64,000 nucleotides of DNA from Telmatactis stephensoni (lineage: Eukaryota; Cnidaria; Anthozoa; Actiniaria; Isophelliidae): positions 62,001 to 126,000 of the forward strand of contig JALIZF010001814.1 in the NCBI GenBank assembly GCA_029948255.1, in the 5' to 3' direction. The translations under genes and the position numbers were made by a program. The notes beneath the pieces were generated by a model that had not been told where the DNA came from, ran no database searches, and saw only the letters and a list, made by a program, of their open reading frames with translations. Positions 47,371 through 60,495 of the stretch are shown one piece after another; position 1 is the stretch's first letter, and each line of letters opens with the position of its first letter.

Positions 47371-50300
47371 ATGTCGAATAATATGCAAAAAGTAGGTATA
47401 TACAATTCAAACTCTTCGAAAAAATCACTTTCTGATTGCTGATTGCACTTGGCAGATTATTGTATATAGAAAATATTGAACTGTTATACTTGATGTAGCG
47501 AGCTTCGATAATGGCGTTATTCAGTTCAGGGGGCAGTGTCCATTGATAATATTATTCTTTGCACTTTATTCTTATTTATTGTTTTTAATTAATGACAATC
47601 ATTTCTCAGCATCAGTTGGCCAGATTCATATTGCTAGTTTACCAGCGTTCTCAGTCGAAGTTTAGGATAATGACGAGATTAGCCATGGATCTTGGGCACT
47701 GAACTTGTCTCTTTATTTCTTGTTAGACTGCATTATTTCTTGCTCTTTTACCTCGTTTTCTTTAAAGTTTAAGATCCACTGACTGACGACATTGCCAACG
47801 ACTAACGGTTAGTCTTTCCATCTGTCAATAACCGTCCATTTTAAGCCATCGGGCATGCTGAACACGAGTTGTGAAAATGGAGAATTGCCCTCAGCTGACA
47901 CATGCTATTCTGAATGATTTCCGAAGCCGTTAAGAACTTTGCTGCAACCGTTTAGCTTGTAAATGCTAGCTGGGAATCTAGTTTTTGCAATGATAAGAAA
48001 TATAGTTCATACAAAAGAAAATAGACATACTATTAGCTGGATGACACTCTTGGTGCACTCCATTCACCTAGCAAAATCATGATGTTGCGAAGTTGAAATC
48101 GTGTTTATTTCACTGAGTTCTGAGAACCCTTTCTAAAGGCCCTTCGGTCAGTTGAATAGTTACTTTATGAATGGATTTTAAACAATATTTAGCAACTGAA
48201 ATGTTTCAGCAGTATTGATATGATATGATACAGTGATGTGCCAGTTGAGTTATTTATTTTTTTTGTCTTTGTTTTTGTTTTAATTTTTGTTGTAGTTTTA
48301 GAAAATACAATTACCGAGTTGACTTAAAATTTCGGTTAGACTACTCTTGAAATGTAGAAATGTTGTTCCATTCTGTGAAATCGTTTGTCGTATAAGCATT
48401 AATGCAGAGGCAAACAGAGCACTTAAAAGTACTTGTGTACTGGACATGAACCGTCTTAAGTTGTAGCACTGACTTTTTAACTACCTATACAAATACAACC
48501 TCTTGTTACCCATTCACATCTTTTCTGTGTTAGTAAGGATTTTAGTGTGGTCTTAAATGATTAAGAAATAAGGAAGCGGTTACTGATAGAGGTTGAGTTT
48601 TGGTTGACCAGTTCTGTCAGACAGATGCCATGGTACATATGCCATACAAATTCCACAGGGCCTTCGCTTTGAGCTTTTACTGTCTAACTCTCGAAGTTTA
48701 ATTCTTTGTAATAATCAAGTAAATGATGAGCTACTTTTGGCTATTTGTCATTTGTTGTGGCTGTTAACTGTAGCGAATTCACAAATATTTGTTCTTCAAT
48801 TACATGAACTTACTAGACAAAGAGATGTCGGTTGTGTCAAACAGTGGTATTTAGAAGTCTTCAGGTTAAGTATTATAGCTTTTAATAACGCTAAGCTAGC
48901 AATTACATAACACACTTATGGTTATTCGTCGATCTTTATTGACGAGTCTGATTTTAATAATTAGGACGCAAAGGAAGGTCAAAAGAATGGCTCTTCAACA
49001 AGGGAACAATCTAAAAGCAGTGAGGTCAGTTTGTTTATACTTGGACTACTTCAGTTTTTGATATTGCTATAATTAATTAATGTTAACTGATTGCCTCAAT
49101 CATTCTCTTGAGAATAAAAAGATAATGTAATGGTAGCTATGTTGGGTGATGGAACAAGAGACACTAATGATAATTTTTTGTTGGTATTATCCAAGATGGC
49201 GGCCGTGCGTGATGTCACAGGAAACCCATCAATTGTTGAAACTTTTATTAATAAGTATAATAATAAAAATAAGACCTTGAGAAGAAAAGTAATAATAAAA
49301 GGGCTTATTTTTCCTTTATGTAGAATCCAAAGAATGCTACTCAAGATCATCCACAAGTAAATGCTCAAAATGTTGGCCAGCAGCCTGAAGCAGTAGCCCA
49401 GCAAAGGGGACCTCGTGTATACGAGCTTGTGAGCATTTTCTTTCAACGATTTCTGATCACGATTTTGTACATATACATGCGATAATTATAGCTTTTAAAT
49501 TCTTTTCTTTTCCTTTGCTAATTGTAGAATCTACCTAGAGTGGAGATTCAAAGAAGGCCTGTTCCTCAACAACAAGATGAAAGAGTAAGGTCATGAACTT
49601 ACAAGATTGTCCTCAGTTATATTATTTGTGACAAGTTGTCTATTGATAAATACATGGATATATTTACATTTCTTTATTTACACTTCACCTGCAAATAGTA
49701 AGCTAATCGAGACAGGTCAATTGAATAAGTATCTATTCACAGAAAAGAAACTGTACCCTTGGCGTTTTCTCTTACAGGAAGACTAATCTTGTTTTATAAG
49801 TCAAATGAGTCAATGAGTCATGAGTCTGATCAGCAGTTCACCTGAAACCAGATTTCAATACAATTTGCCAACATGTACATGTACAGTGTACTAGAGTACA
49901 AAGTACAACCTTTAAATTGTAAGCAAAGTATTGTTAACAGTCGAGTTTGTAAACCGAGTTATGTATCTCAAAGGCATATGTCCCTTAGACCCTACTCAGC
50001 ATGAATGTGTGCATGATAAAAGGAAAGAAAAAAACACTAGATCGTGCTCTGCAAGACCCATTATTATTTATTTATACATATTCTGAGTATGCAGCAAGAG
50101 TTTGTCTGTGTTACAACTGAAAACTTAAAGTCCCTATGACGCATATATTTTTCTTTTCAAATTCAGTTCTTTTCTGGGAATATAGTTGAGGTCTTTTTGT
50201 CTTACTTTTGAACACTCCATATTTTTCGAGATATAAAGGTTTCAAATTTCAAAATGCAAATTTGATGACTGGGTCAGGGGAGTCATCATTTATTATACAA

Positions 50301-51492
50301 AACCAAGATGACTTGAAATACTCTTATTTTTTCATTTGGAATTTATTTCCGTTGGTAAAGCCTGTGTTTGAGTAAAAAATCTGGTTGTGGAATTTAAGAC
50401 CTCTTTTAGTAAAATCCATGAGAAGCTAGTGATGATGACTCCCCTGGCGTCATCACATTTGCATTTTGAAATTTGAAACTTTTATATCTCCGAAAATATA
50501 GAGTATTCCAAAATGGGATAAAAAGATCTTAACTATATTCCCAGAAAAGAAATGAGTTTGAAAATAAAAAAATATGCGTCATAGGGACTTTAAGTACCAA
50601 ACAGCTCAGATCAACATGTCTGCTGTTTGTAATAGTTCTAATCCCTACATAATTACCAATGTTTTAACATCTAAGGTATGTTTATATGAGTTACGATCCT
50701 AGAGGTTGTTGCATCCAAATTTCATTTTAATTTGCTATGCGAAATATGACCAATTTTTCAGTTTGACTCATTGACTCACAACTCATGGCTTACAACTCAT
50801 TGACTCATGTGACTCATGCAGACATTTTTCTCGTAGCCATGATCATGAAACTTCACTCCATCATAATATGGCATAGAGTACAAACACTGAAAATGAACAA
50901 AAATTTCCAAAATTTTAATTTGTGGAGTGATTATATTTAACCCGTGAAAATATGGTAGTAATAGATAATAGTAGACATCAAAACCACTGTAGTTTGTCTG
51001 TTTGTTTGTTTGTTGTTTGTTTTTGTTCTTTACCAAACAATACTCTCTATAGTCATCTTTTTTCACGAGTTTAATATAATTACTATGCGGAGGCTTCTGG
51101 GCCAAGAACAATCACAAAATGTGGATATACACTCCACAGCTTTAATTAAAAATCCTAAAAATTGCTTAACAATTCTATTGAAAACTAAACAGCTCAACTG
51201 TAGCAAAGATTCGTTGAAATATTTTATTTCATAGGTCTTTCCTGAGCTTATACCAGAAGAACTTGAAGCGGCTTCCATACCACAAGAACTGTGGAGGCCT
51301 ATAGGCCAAGAAGAATCCGCTGAAAATGTGGGTATACACATACACTCTACAACTTTAAATGATCATCTTACAGATGACTTAACGTTCTTGAAAGCTCGAA
51401 GGCTTGAAAAAACATTGAAAGCTAAACTGTAGCAAAGTTTGATTTAATATCTTATTTTATAGGACTTTATGATACCAGACGAACTTGGATAA
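47371..51492 (+). CDS. IPxEL microexon gene, copy A: small disordered protein, family not recognised
   Basis: Exons: 47371-47391, 48965-49024, 49324-49428, 49528-49584, 51235-51327, 51463-51492, plus a possible 51070-51120. Every exon is a multiple of three, so all introns are phase 0. The model gives about 121 residues (138 with the optional exon). Order: MSNNMQK; Glu/Lys/Ser-rich exon; Asn/Gln-rich exon with NAQNVGQQPEAVAQQRGPR; VEIQRRPVPQQQDER; VFPELIPEELEAASIPQELW then RPIGQEESAEN; DFMIPDELG stop. No signal peptide, membrane segment or cysteines. Acceptors have good pyrimidine tracts; the IPxEL exon has a weak GTGGGT donor. AATAAA lies at 51746-51751. The ATG directly follows an AG acceptor. 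Supported by the parallel model in unit B. Confidence 0.7.
50124..50594. repeat. Large foldback element, unit A only
   Basis: Arms of about 165 bp (50124-50290, 50430-50594) start CTTAAAGTCCCTATGACGCA and contain TCAAATTTCAAAATGCAAAT. It lies in the intron between exons 4 and the IPxEL exon, inside a larger insertion (about 49796-50818) whose ends carry inverted ATGAGTCAATGAGTC phrases. Absent from unit B. Confidence 0.8.
51070..51120 (+). other. Optional or decaying exon of copy A
   Basis: 17 codons, phase 0 both ends, ending RRLLGQEQSQN before GTGGAT. This resembles WRPIGQEESAEN of the next exon, so it looks like an exon duplication. Acceptor is poor (cacgag). In unit B the matching sequence carries extra bases that break the frame. 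Confidence 0.4.
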
Positions 51493-51745
51493 AGAGAGAA
51501 CAAGGATTTTAACTGACATGCACTAATCACGTTATTTGTTAATGTATGTATTTCAAAGCTGAAAGTGTCTCACTAAGTACAGTGTACGCTATATCTCCTG
51601 AATGCATTCATTCTGATCACTTGTAAATATCAATCAAATTCCACTATACAGGAGATACATATTTATATATTTAAGTATAGCTTCAATATTTGAATATAGA
51701 TAACATGTTATAGAGTGTAAGCAGTTAATGTGTACTGAAGAGTCA

Positions 51746-51751
51746 AATAAA
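51746..51751 (+). promoter_or_regulatory. Poly(A) signal, copy A
   Basis: AATAAA in GAGTCAAATAAAAACAAATT; the same string occurs in unit B at 60596-60601. Confidence 0.5.
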
Positions 51752-52181
51752 AACAAATTAGAAAACAGTTGAATTAATTAGGGTAAGTAATCCGCATTGT
51801 ACATTAGTTTAGTATCTACTTTCAAATGAGCCACGAGTTTATGAAAACCACTCTGGTTGACAATAAAAATCCACTTGTACTGAATTATTGAGCACGGCAA
51901 ACACTAAAGCGAGATACGTGAAAAGTACTATTAAAATAGTGCTATTTTAAGCTAATTCTATTGTTTTTTGTGCCAAATGTTGCACGCTTTTCTGCAGTGT
52001 TTTAATTTAGTGCTCTTATAGAGGCAGACTAATAGTTAGTAGGAGACTTTGAATCCATTATTTTCTTAGAATCATTCTTTAATTTTATATACCTGAGTGA
52101 TTTTTAGTTGCTAGTGAAAGAAATATGACGACTATTTAGCTTATACTCAGTTGATAAAGAACATAAAGTGTCGATAAAAAA

Positions 52182-52341
52182 GAGTGCAAACAATATATCC
52201 GTGAAATACAAATTACTAAATGAAATTACTAAATAGTGCAAATCACAAAAAGTGCTGATTAAACAGTAGAAAACAATAGAATTTGCATAAAATTGTACTA
52301 TTTAGTATTACATATATTTTACTGATATACTGTTTGCACTC
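52182..52341. repeat. MITE related to 41562-41702
   Basis: Ends GAGTGCAAACA and TGTTTGCACTC; interior TAGTGCAAATCACAAAAAGT. A similar AGTGCTATTTT element lies at about 51890-52020. Confidence 0.7.
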
Positions 52342-53216
52342 TATGAAGGAACTACTGTATTTGAATATGATTTGTAACTATATTACAAATTAATAAACTT
52401 TATCTCTATTTATTTGATTTTCACTTGTCTACAGACCCCATGATTATAACTACAAATTCCCATTCCATGCACTTCCCATTCACGAGGTTGAATTGGTACA
52501 TTTAAGTCCATTTATCTCATGAAAACATATGTTGTAAGCTTTTTATCAGTATAGAAAAACATTACAGTATATTGAAATCTTAAATATTCACTCTATGATC
52601 ACCTTAAATCTAGCCTGTTCAATTCAACTCTTTTCGTCCCAAGAGCCTACGTTATTGCCGTCCAGCGGAAGAGTGGACGACAATAGCGCAGGATCTGGGG
52701 ACGAGAATGATGGCGGATCTGTCTTTTCAAACCCATAGATGCTTTGCGAGCGCAATTAGAACCCAGGCTCTCACTTATTTCAAAGTGGTTTGCATACCAA
52801 CGGTGATCGATAATAACCACCATGCCCATGGCCACTTTCAAAATTTGCTTGTGCATGATATGAGAACTAGCATAAAAAAATACAATCATTAACACAAATA
52901 CAAATACAAAACAAATAAAAAACAAAAACAAACAAAAAACCCAACAAATTCAATGAAACCAGCCAACTTTTGGTCAGCGTTTCTTTTGCTTTAACCTACT
53001 AGCCTGATCAGAATCAAGTAATTTTGAAAAATGGTAATGGTGTCTATGAGAACATTATGTTTCCTTGCATATACTGCCAGTTATGATATCAATCCAGTAC
53101 TAGAAATAATCAACATCTTCTTGTTTAGAGGCGAAAAATGTTTTCAAGTGCAAATCATAATACTGGGATTGCTATATATAGCCTGCGTAAAACTTCGTAC
53201 GAAGCAGGTCTTCAGC

Positions 53217-53492
53217 AAGAGACCATAATATTATTAAAGAGAGTGAAACTCAGTATGGATGTCTGTGCGATGTTCGCGGCGACGAAGGCAATTTTTAGTA
53301 ATTTCGCAATGCTCTTAAACAATAGAATTCAAAACTGAAAGCAATAACGGTCCCGTCTGCACACGCGTCAAAAATCAAATTCTATTGTTTGAGAGCCTTG
53401 CGTGCTAGATGGCACACTCGGTTACCAAAAATAGCCTTAACCGCCTTAATCAATACTGCGGAGTTTCACTCTCTTAGTATTATGATCTCTTG
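53217..53492. repeat. Palindromic MITE family A, copy 2 (end of unit A)
   Basis: Arms share AAGAGAGTGAAACTCAGTAT, GTTACCAAAAATAGCCTTAA-type complements and ACAATAGAATTC. Inside the tandem unit, so duplicated with it (copy 3 at 61314). Confidence 0.75.
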
Positions 53493-54039
53493 GCCTTTAG
53501 TGCTTAACACTGAACAACGATTTGCCCTAACTATATTGATTTCAATAGAAAGAAGTTATTTCAATGTCTTTACTCTCTATTCTGAATAATTTACATCCAA
53601 AGTTTTTTACAAGTTTTTTTTTTTAAAAAACAATAGGTTACTGCATGATGTAAGGCTTCCCTTATGGAAGTAAACTTTGCCAGGTGGAACGAATGCTTAT
53701 TATTGTTTTTTACAGCAATACAATATTCTTCTTCCGAACTATATTGATTGCATGTGAAGAAAACATTTCAGTTTCTAACAGATTGTACTATTTGCTCATT
53801 AGATTGGAATGACGCCGTGATCGTTATGAGAGATATTATTTACCCTAATCCAGCCAACTAGGTCACTGGAATATGCCCTGCCCTGCCCTTCAGCGCTAAG
53901 AAATTGCTTATTTCTTATTTCTTATCATACGCAAGATAAGAAGTATTAATACACACTTTCATTGTTTTGAAGTATTCCTTATTTTTAATATCTTGGTGTC
54001 TTAAAGTCGGGGAGGGTTTTGAATTCAGCAGGGAAGAGT

Positions 54040-54125
54040 GGGGCTGATGAATTAAACAAAAGAGAGGTCATTATTGCGAGGTCATTATTGCGAGGTCATT
54101 ATTACTAGGAGGTCGTTATTAGCCG
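54040..54125. repeat. GAGGTCATTATT short tandem repeat beside the recombinase
   Basis: Several copies of GAGGTCATTATTGC with one GTCGTTATTA variant; only in unit B, inside the replaced segment. An inverted pair with ATAGAGTGATTTTC at 54318-54333 and 54423-54437 lies beyond the recombinase stop. Confidence 0.6.
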
Positions 54126-54449
54126 AAATAATGACTTCAAGAATATCTGGGTAGTTTTCATAAAAATACGAAATTTATACAAAGAGAACAGGTGACAACA
54201 ACAAGAAATAATCTTTAATGAACATTCAATGCACTATGATTAGGCTACGATAAATTATTATTTCAATCAATAAATCATAAATTATATGAAAGTGTAACAC
54301 TTTGATAATAGTAGCTGGTATAGAGTGATTTTCTTGATCCGTCAAAGCCTTATAGCCGACTTAGGGAAAGAATTCTCTACTATAAGCTTTGTTTTACCTT
54401 AAAGGTCTTTAAACAGAACAATGAAAATCACTCTATGTCAAAAAAGAAA

Positions 54450-55410
54450 TCAATTGTTATGAATTGTAATATTGCATATGGCACCACCACTTACATTCAA
54501 ACATATTTGCCCTGAATTACTAGGAATCCCCAAAGCTTCGGGCGGCGGTTTCCCAATGTTTGCCGTTTCGGTGCTACTACAAATGCCTTCCTTCCCAGAT
54601 TGAACAATATTGGAAACCTTAGCTAATTGTTTGTCAGATACCCTTTTGTAGCTCTGTAAAGACTCTGATCTGTGACCAGTGACACCCCTAATTAATTTGT
54701 CATCAACATTTTCCTGGAACAATCTAGTTGCAGCTGTTGCTCTTAAAGAATGATTTGTGAAAAAACCATCCACCCCAGCTTCTTTCATCATTGATTGGAC
54801 TACATTCTTAAGCGTATTATGACCCAAGGGGACACTACAATACCAGAACTTCTTCTGCTCATAATTTTGTAAGGGCTTTAAATAAAATGCATTATCTAAT
54901 GCCTCTTTTGGGCATCTTTCTATGTAACTCTTCACAATTCGCACAATGCATTTCTCTGGACATTGGACGTTAGCATATGCCCTACTAACTTTAGGAGTTA
55001 GCTTACGATGTTTTAAACCACCCTGGATGGTTTTAGACACACCCTCAGAATAAAGCAAATATTCCCTTCCCTCGGAATCACAATGAAATGAAAAATTCCT
55101 TATGGACAAATTTTCTATGCTCATCCCCAGCCCGCATCCCAAAATTTAGGCCTATCAAATAAAGAGTTGTTCTCAACAAAACTTTGGGACAACTATCTCC
55201 AAGAATTTTTTTTCCCCAAAGATCATTCTCCATTTCTTCGGAAATAACTTGTGCTTGTTTTCTTTGTAAGCCTAGCTTATTGCTGGTAGATATTTTCATT
55301 TCCACGTCTAAAGCTTTTTGAAGTTTGTCAAACTGCCCTCCTACGGCGAAAAGCTGAACTTGTTTTCCCTTCATTTCAAAATACTTCAAACCGAATTGAT
55401 GCAATTGCAA
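54450..55410 (-). pseudogene. Tyrosine recombinase, Crypton/DUF3504 (KIAA1958/ZMYM-related) type, frameshifted
   Basis: DNA strand-exchange enzyme, probably of a Crypton-like transposon. N-terminal piece (55078-55410) reads QKALDVEMKIS, LYLIGLNFGMRAGDEHRK with the first catalytic Arg. A frameshift near 55090-55140 moves to the second piece (54450-55142): YLLYSEGVSKTIQGGLKHRK, APCEKC-like PEKCIVRIVKSY, YCSVPLGHNTLKN, TNHSLRATAATRLF (HxxR), GVTGHRSESLQSYKRVSDKQ (His and Tyr). So all R-HxxR-H-Y residues survive but in two frames. A long N-terminal DNA-binding part is missing. Found only in unit B, where it replaces ~0.9 kb present in A and C. Confidence 0.88.
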
Positions 55411-56076
55411 AAGTGCACTGAACTAAGAAAGGAGCTTAGCCAGTTTCATGCAAATATTTGATCATGTGAATGTTGTCAGTGATGGTGGAAAAACATTTTC
55501 CTAAATCACAATACGAAATGTCTCACAGGACTAGTTGAACTCAGGTGACAAATTTTCAGTTTCGTATATTTCAGATCGCTATATATATGCAAATATTGAT
55601 ATGATTTACTGGAAAGCAAAATATACTCTCAAAAAGGAAATTGAAGCTGCAAGGAAAAGTTTGTCATCAGTTTTTAGCAGACAGTTCTGGCTAAAGGTTA
55701 ACACTATAATCCAAATATGTCTGTATTCTGAGTATGCTGCTTAGTGTGATTGATAAACTGGTTTCCGCAGTCAAGTACTGATTTCCCGACTGGAATTTAC
55801 ATTTGATACTTAGACCAATCAAGCTCGAGCTGACGATTCCGTGGAATGATGTCATGCAGTTTTGTTTTAAGTGAACTCAAATAGTATGACAGTACGATCC
55901 AGAAACAATTGATGATGAAATTGGCCTTTGGATAGGGACATCTATTCAGTTTAAGATCGTTATTTTCACAAACAGAAGGCTTTAACTAGAATAGAAGATC
56001 TCTTGTAATTTGGTCACTGTGATTTCTTCAAGAGGGAGTTCAGCAAAGCTATTTTTTGTCGTACAAACAGACATGA

Positions 56077-56310
56077 ATAAGATGGCATTAATGAGCCTTG
56101 AAACCGACCTTTGCCAAGGATTGATACTGAAGACTGAGAGAAAGAAAACAAAGCTGGTTTATATGAAAGGCTTTTTTCTACGGTACTGACTAGAGTAAAG
56201 AAATTTACGCTGAGGGAGAAAAGTTATTGATTCATCTCTAGTCAACATGAGTAATTAGAAGACCTGACGCAGTTCGCCGGAAGAATTTCTGAGCATGAAG
56301 CGAGCTGAAA
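56077..56310 (+). other. Conserved leader block with splice donor, unit B
   Basis: Counterpart of 46240-46468. The A-copy reading frame is closed here by TGA after KGFFLRY, supporting an untranslated role. Confidence 0.4.
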
Positions 56311-57209
56311 CGAAGTAAGGTATGAGTACGTACACGTTTCATCTGTTTTTCAGTACAGGCGGATAACTACGATTTCTTCATTAATCGCTTCTAAAAATGT
56401 GTTTCATAATTCTTTTAACTGAACATAGGTGAATCCATTTTTACTGTGAATTAGACGAATTCTTTTTTTGCGAAGTGAAGCGAAAACTCAACGGTCAGTA
56501 CGGAGTTGTAGCTGACTAGCTTCGGTGCAACATTACAAAGAATATGATTTTTTGTCGTTTTTCTCTGAAGTTCATTCAAAATTAAAGAAAACCAAGAACA
56601 TCGATGATTGCGATTTTCAACATTTCTAAATACATCTAGGTAGGAGTGACTTGAGAAAGGATATGCTAATTTACTCAGTATATGCTATCCATTCATTCTG
56701 AGGTCACAAAAAACTTGCAGCTCATGCTTTACGTACAGTTGAGCGCAAATGTAAAGAAGCAATTGCAATGATTTTTTGAAATTAAAGATGATAAAGAAGC
56801 AATACAGATAGGAAATATAGAAAGAAATTGCGATACTTGCGGTTTCGTGTGTTTGTCACATACATTAAGTATTTGAATGTATTTTATGAACAACTTCGTT
56901 GAAGGACTGTGTATGCGTGCTAGTAAATTAATTCTTTAAACTTAACAAATTAAGACGACAAACAGTGACCATATACTTTATATTTACTAATTGCAAGTCA
57001 AAACAAGAGCCAGATTTTACAGAATCATACCAAATATAATGAAAGTATTTTTCCACACAAATGTTCTTTTTTATTTTGACACGAGTTTGTGAGGTTCTGA
57101 TTGCTCGTAAATGGCAGACATCTTGAAAAAATTCACTCATGCGCAAAGGCACAGTTTTGTATCGGCATTTGTCCACCAATTAAGCAGGTATTTGTGTTCT
57201 CTTAAGAAG

Positions 57210-60200
57210 ATGTCGAATAATACACAAAACGTAGGTATATACGATTGGAACTCTCTTCGAAAAACCTTCATCTGATTGAAGTTAACATGCATGTAGAATA
57301 TTGAATTGTATACTTGATGTAGCGAGTTTAATTTATGTATAATGGCGTAGTGAAAAGCAACATTTCAGGGACTAGTGTCCATTAAGAATGTTATTCTTTG
57401 CCCTTTTTATTTATGCTTATCTTTAAATGAAAATCCGGCATTTTCCAGCTTTAGTTGGCCGATTCATTTGCTAGTTTATCAGGGTTCTCAGTCAAACTTC
57501 AGAATATATAATGACGACATTTGTTCTGGAACTGACGGCTATGGCCGGATCTTGGAACACTGAACCTTGTCTCTATGTTTCTTGTTTGGCTGCAGGTTTT
57601 TTTCCTCATTTTCTTTAGATTTAAGTTCCACTGACTGACGACATTACCGAAGACTAACGGTTAGCCGTTTAATAATTGCCAAGAATCGTGAAAATCGAGA
57701 CTGAACTAGCTGCGCACAGGCATGCACTCAGTTGAATGTCATTCTGAATTGCTTCAGAACTTTGCTGTAACTGTCTAACTTGTTAAGTTGCTAGTTAGTG
57801 TGCTAGCTGGAAATCTAGCTAGTTTTTGCAATGTCAAGTAATTTAGTTTTAATATACGAAAGAAAAAAAGCCCTCACCCACTCAGCACTGAAATTAGTCA
57901 TGAGTGTCAGTAATTACAAGAATTAGGAACCCTTTCTAAAGACTCTAGCTTGGGTTGGCTAAATAGCTATTTTATGAATGAATTTCAGGCAATATCTAGC
58001 ATATTTTGTGGTAATTTTATGATATGATTTCATGATGAGCCATTTGTTTTTTTTTTATAAATTTTGCTAGCATTTAGTTTTGTATTGTATTAAAATACTT
58101 GTACAGTTACCGAGTTGAGTTAAAGACATCTGTTAGGCTATATAATGACATTAGGCTATACTCTTGAGTAGAAATACTTTTTCATGGCAATTGTTTAATT
58201 GTCGTAAAAGCATTTTTGATGCAGAAGCAAATGGAATATTTGTATAGCATTCATGAGTACTTGTGTACCTGACGTGAAGATCTTATGTTGTAGAACTACT
58301 GCCGAGTTTTTAGTTACCAATACAACCTCTTCTTACTCGTTCATGTCTCAGTTTTCTGCGATTTTAATCCATCTGTCTAACCAAAACATAAGGAAGCGGT
58401 TATAGTATTCAAACTGACAGAGGTTAAATTTTGGTTGACCACGGTCCTGTCAAGAAGATACCATGCTGAATAAAGAATCCAAATAGTATTTGCTTTACAT
58501 TGTTATTGTCTAAACACAAAGTTAGTTTAATACTTCACAACGATCAATTACAAGATGAGTTACTTTTGGGTATACATTGTAGTTCTTAACTGTAATGAAT
58601 TTACAAATATTTGCTCCTCAATTACGTGAATTACTAGACAAAGAGATAAGTCGATTGTGCGGTCAAACAGTGATATTTTGAAGGCTTCAGGTTAAGTAAT
58701 AAAGCTTTTAACGCTAAGCAATTACATAACACACTTATGGTTAATCGTCGATCTTTATTGAAGATTCTGATTTTGATAACTAGGGCGCAAAGGAAGGCTC
58801 TTCAACAAGGGAACAATCTCTAAACAGTGAGGTCAGTTTGTTTTCCTTGATCTACTTCAGTTTTTGATATTGCTAGCTGTAAATGTTAATATTGCCTCAA
58901 TAATTCTCTTGAGAATAAAAAGATAATGTAATGTTAGCTATGTTGGGCGATGGAGCAAGAGACACTAATGAGAATTGTTGGTATTATCCAAGATGGCTGC
59001 CGAGATGAAACATGCAACCCATCAATTGTTGAAGCTTTTATTGATAAGTATTAAAATAGAAATATAAGACCTTGAGAAGAAAAGTAATAATAAAAGAACA
59101 TATTTTTCCTTTATGTAGAATCCAAAGAATGCTAGTCAAGATCATTCACAAGTAAATGCTCAAAATGTTGGCCAGCAGCCTGAAGCAGCAGCCCAGCAAA
59201 GTCAGCAAAGGGGACCTCGTGCACATGTTCCTCAGCTTGTGAGCATATTCTTTCGATGTGTCACAGTTTTATACAGATGCCTTGCGATAATAATAGTTTT
59301 TACATTAATTTCTTTTCCCTTGATAAATATAGAATCAACCTGTCGAGTTGGTAAGAAGGCCTGTTCCCCAACAACAGGATGAGCATGCCGGAAATGTAAG
59401 TTCATCAACTCACAATATTGTGATATATCTTGGCTTTTGATCTTGAACACTGAAAATGTATATGAAAAACGTTCATTTTTAAGATTCTTCTTCCTCTCCT
59501 CAAAAGCTCATAATTATATTGATAGATATATTGTGGAATCATGCTTGACAGGATAGCCATGATCATGAAACTTCACTCCATTGCAATAAGATAATATGCC
59601 ATAGAGTACAAACACTGAAAATGACCAAAATTTTCCACAATTTTGTGGAGTTATTTTATTTAACCCGTGAAAAATGGCAGTAATAGTTAATAGTAGACAT
59701 CAAAACCACTGTAGTTTGTTTGTATGTTGTTTGTTTTTGTTCTTTACCAAACAATACTCTCTATAGTCATCTTTTTTCACGAGTTTAATATGATTACTAT
59801 GCGGAGGCTTAACGTCTGGGCCATGAACAATCACAAAATGTGGATATACACTCCACAGCTTTAATCAAAACTCCTAAAAACTGCTTGACAATTCTATTGA
59901 AAACTAAACAGCTCAACTGTAGCAAAGATTCATTGACATATTTTATTTCATAGGTCTTTCCTGAGCTTATACCAGAAGAACTTGAAGCGGCTTCCATACC
60001 ACAAGAACTGTGGAGGCCTATAGGCCAAGAAGAATCCGCTGAAAATGTGGGTATACAGATACACTCTACAACTTTAAATGATCATCTGACAGATGACTAA
60101 ACGTTCTTGAAAGCTCGAAGGCTTGAAAAACATTAAAAGCTAAACTGTAGCAAAGTTTGATTTAATATCTTAATTTATAGGGCCAGTTTATGATACCAGA

Positions 60201-60213
60201 CGAACTTGGTTAA
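57210..60213 (+). CDS. IPxEL microexon gene, copy B
   Basis: Exons: 57210-57230, 58784-58831, 59119-59238, 59333-59395, 59954-60046, 60181-60213; about 125 residues. All introns phase 0, with the same acceptors and donors as copy A. Order: MSNNTQN; GAKEGSSTREQSLNSE; Asn/Gln-rich exon with five extra residues including QSQQRGPR; VELVRRPVPQQQDEHAGN; the IPxEL exon, identical in sequence to A at protein level; GQFMIPDELG stop. Length changes are multiples of three (exon 2 minus 12 nt, exon 3 plus 15, exon 4 plus 6, exon 7 plus 3), which is what selection on a protein would leave. AATAAA at 60596-60601. Function unknown. Confidence 0.7.
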
Positions 60214-60220
60214 AGTGAGA

Positions 60221-60495
60221 AGAACAAGGATTCTATAGTTTCTATCAATATATAGGTATTTCGATTCAAAACTGAAAATATCGTACAACGTACGCTACTC
60301 ATCTCTTGAATGCGTTTATCATCAATTGTCAGTGTAAATATAAGTTTGAAATCGAAGAGAAGAACAAGGATTCTATAGTTTCTATCAATATATAGGTATT
60401 TCGATTCAAAACTGAAAATATCATACAACGTACGCTACTCATCTCTTGAATGCGTTTATCATCAATTGTCAGTGTAAATATAAGTTTGAAATCTC
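60221..60495. repeat. 140-bp tandem duplication just after copy B
   Basis: 60221-60360 repeated at 60361-60495 nearly base for base (AGAACAAGGATTCTATAGTT, ATCAATTGTCAGTGTAAATA). Lies in the predicted 3' UTR; unit A has a single diverged version. Confidence 0.85.

Larger units (their letters stand above)
44410..53744 (+). repeat. Tandem duplication unit A
   Basis: About 9.3 kb. Begins with the block GATTGGAATGACGCCGTGAT..CTAATCCAGCCAACTA, which recurs at about 53795 and 61858. Contains gene A, a foldback unique to A (50124-50594), MITE 52182-52341 and MITE-A copy 2. Confidence 0.8.

Noticed and set aside
51063..51341. Minus-strand ORF (also 59809-59997)
   Set aside because: Antisense to the IPxEL exon; no splice or start evidence.
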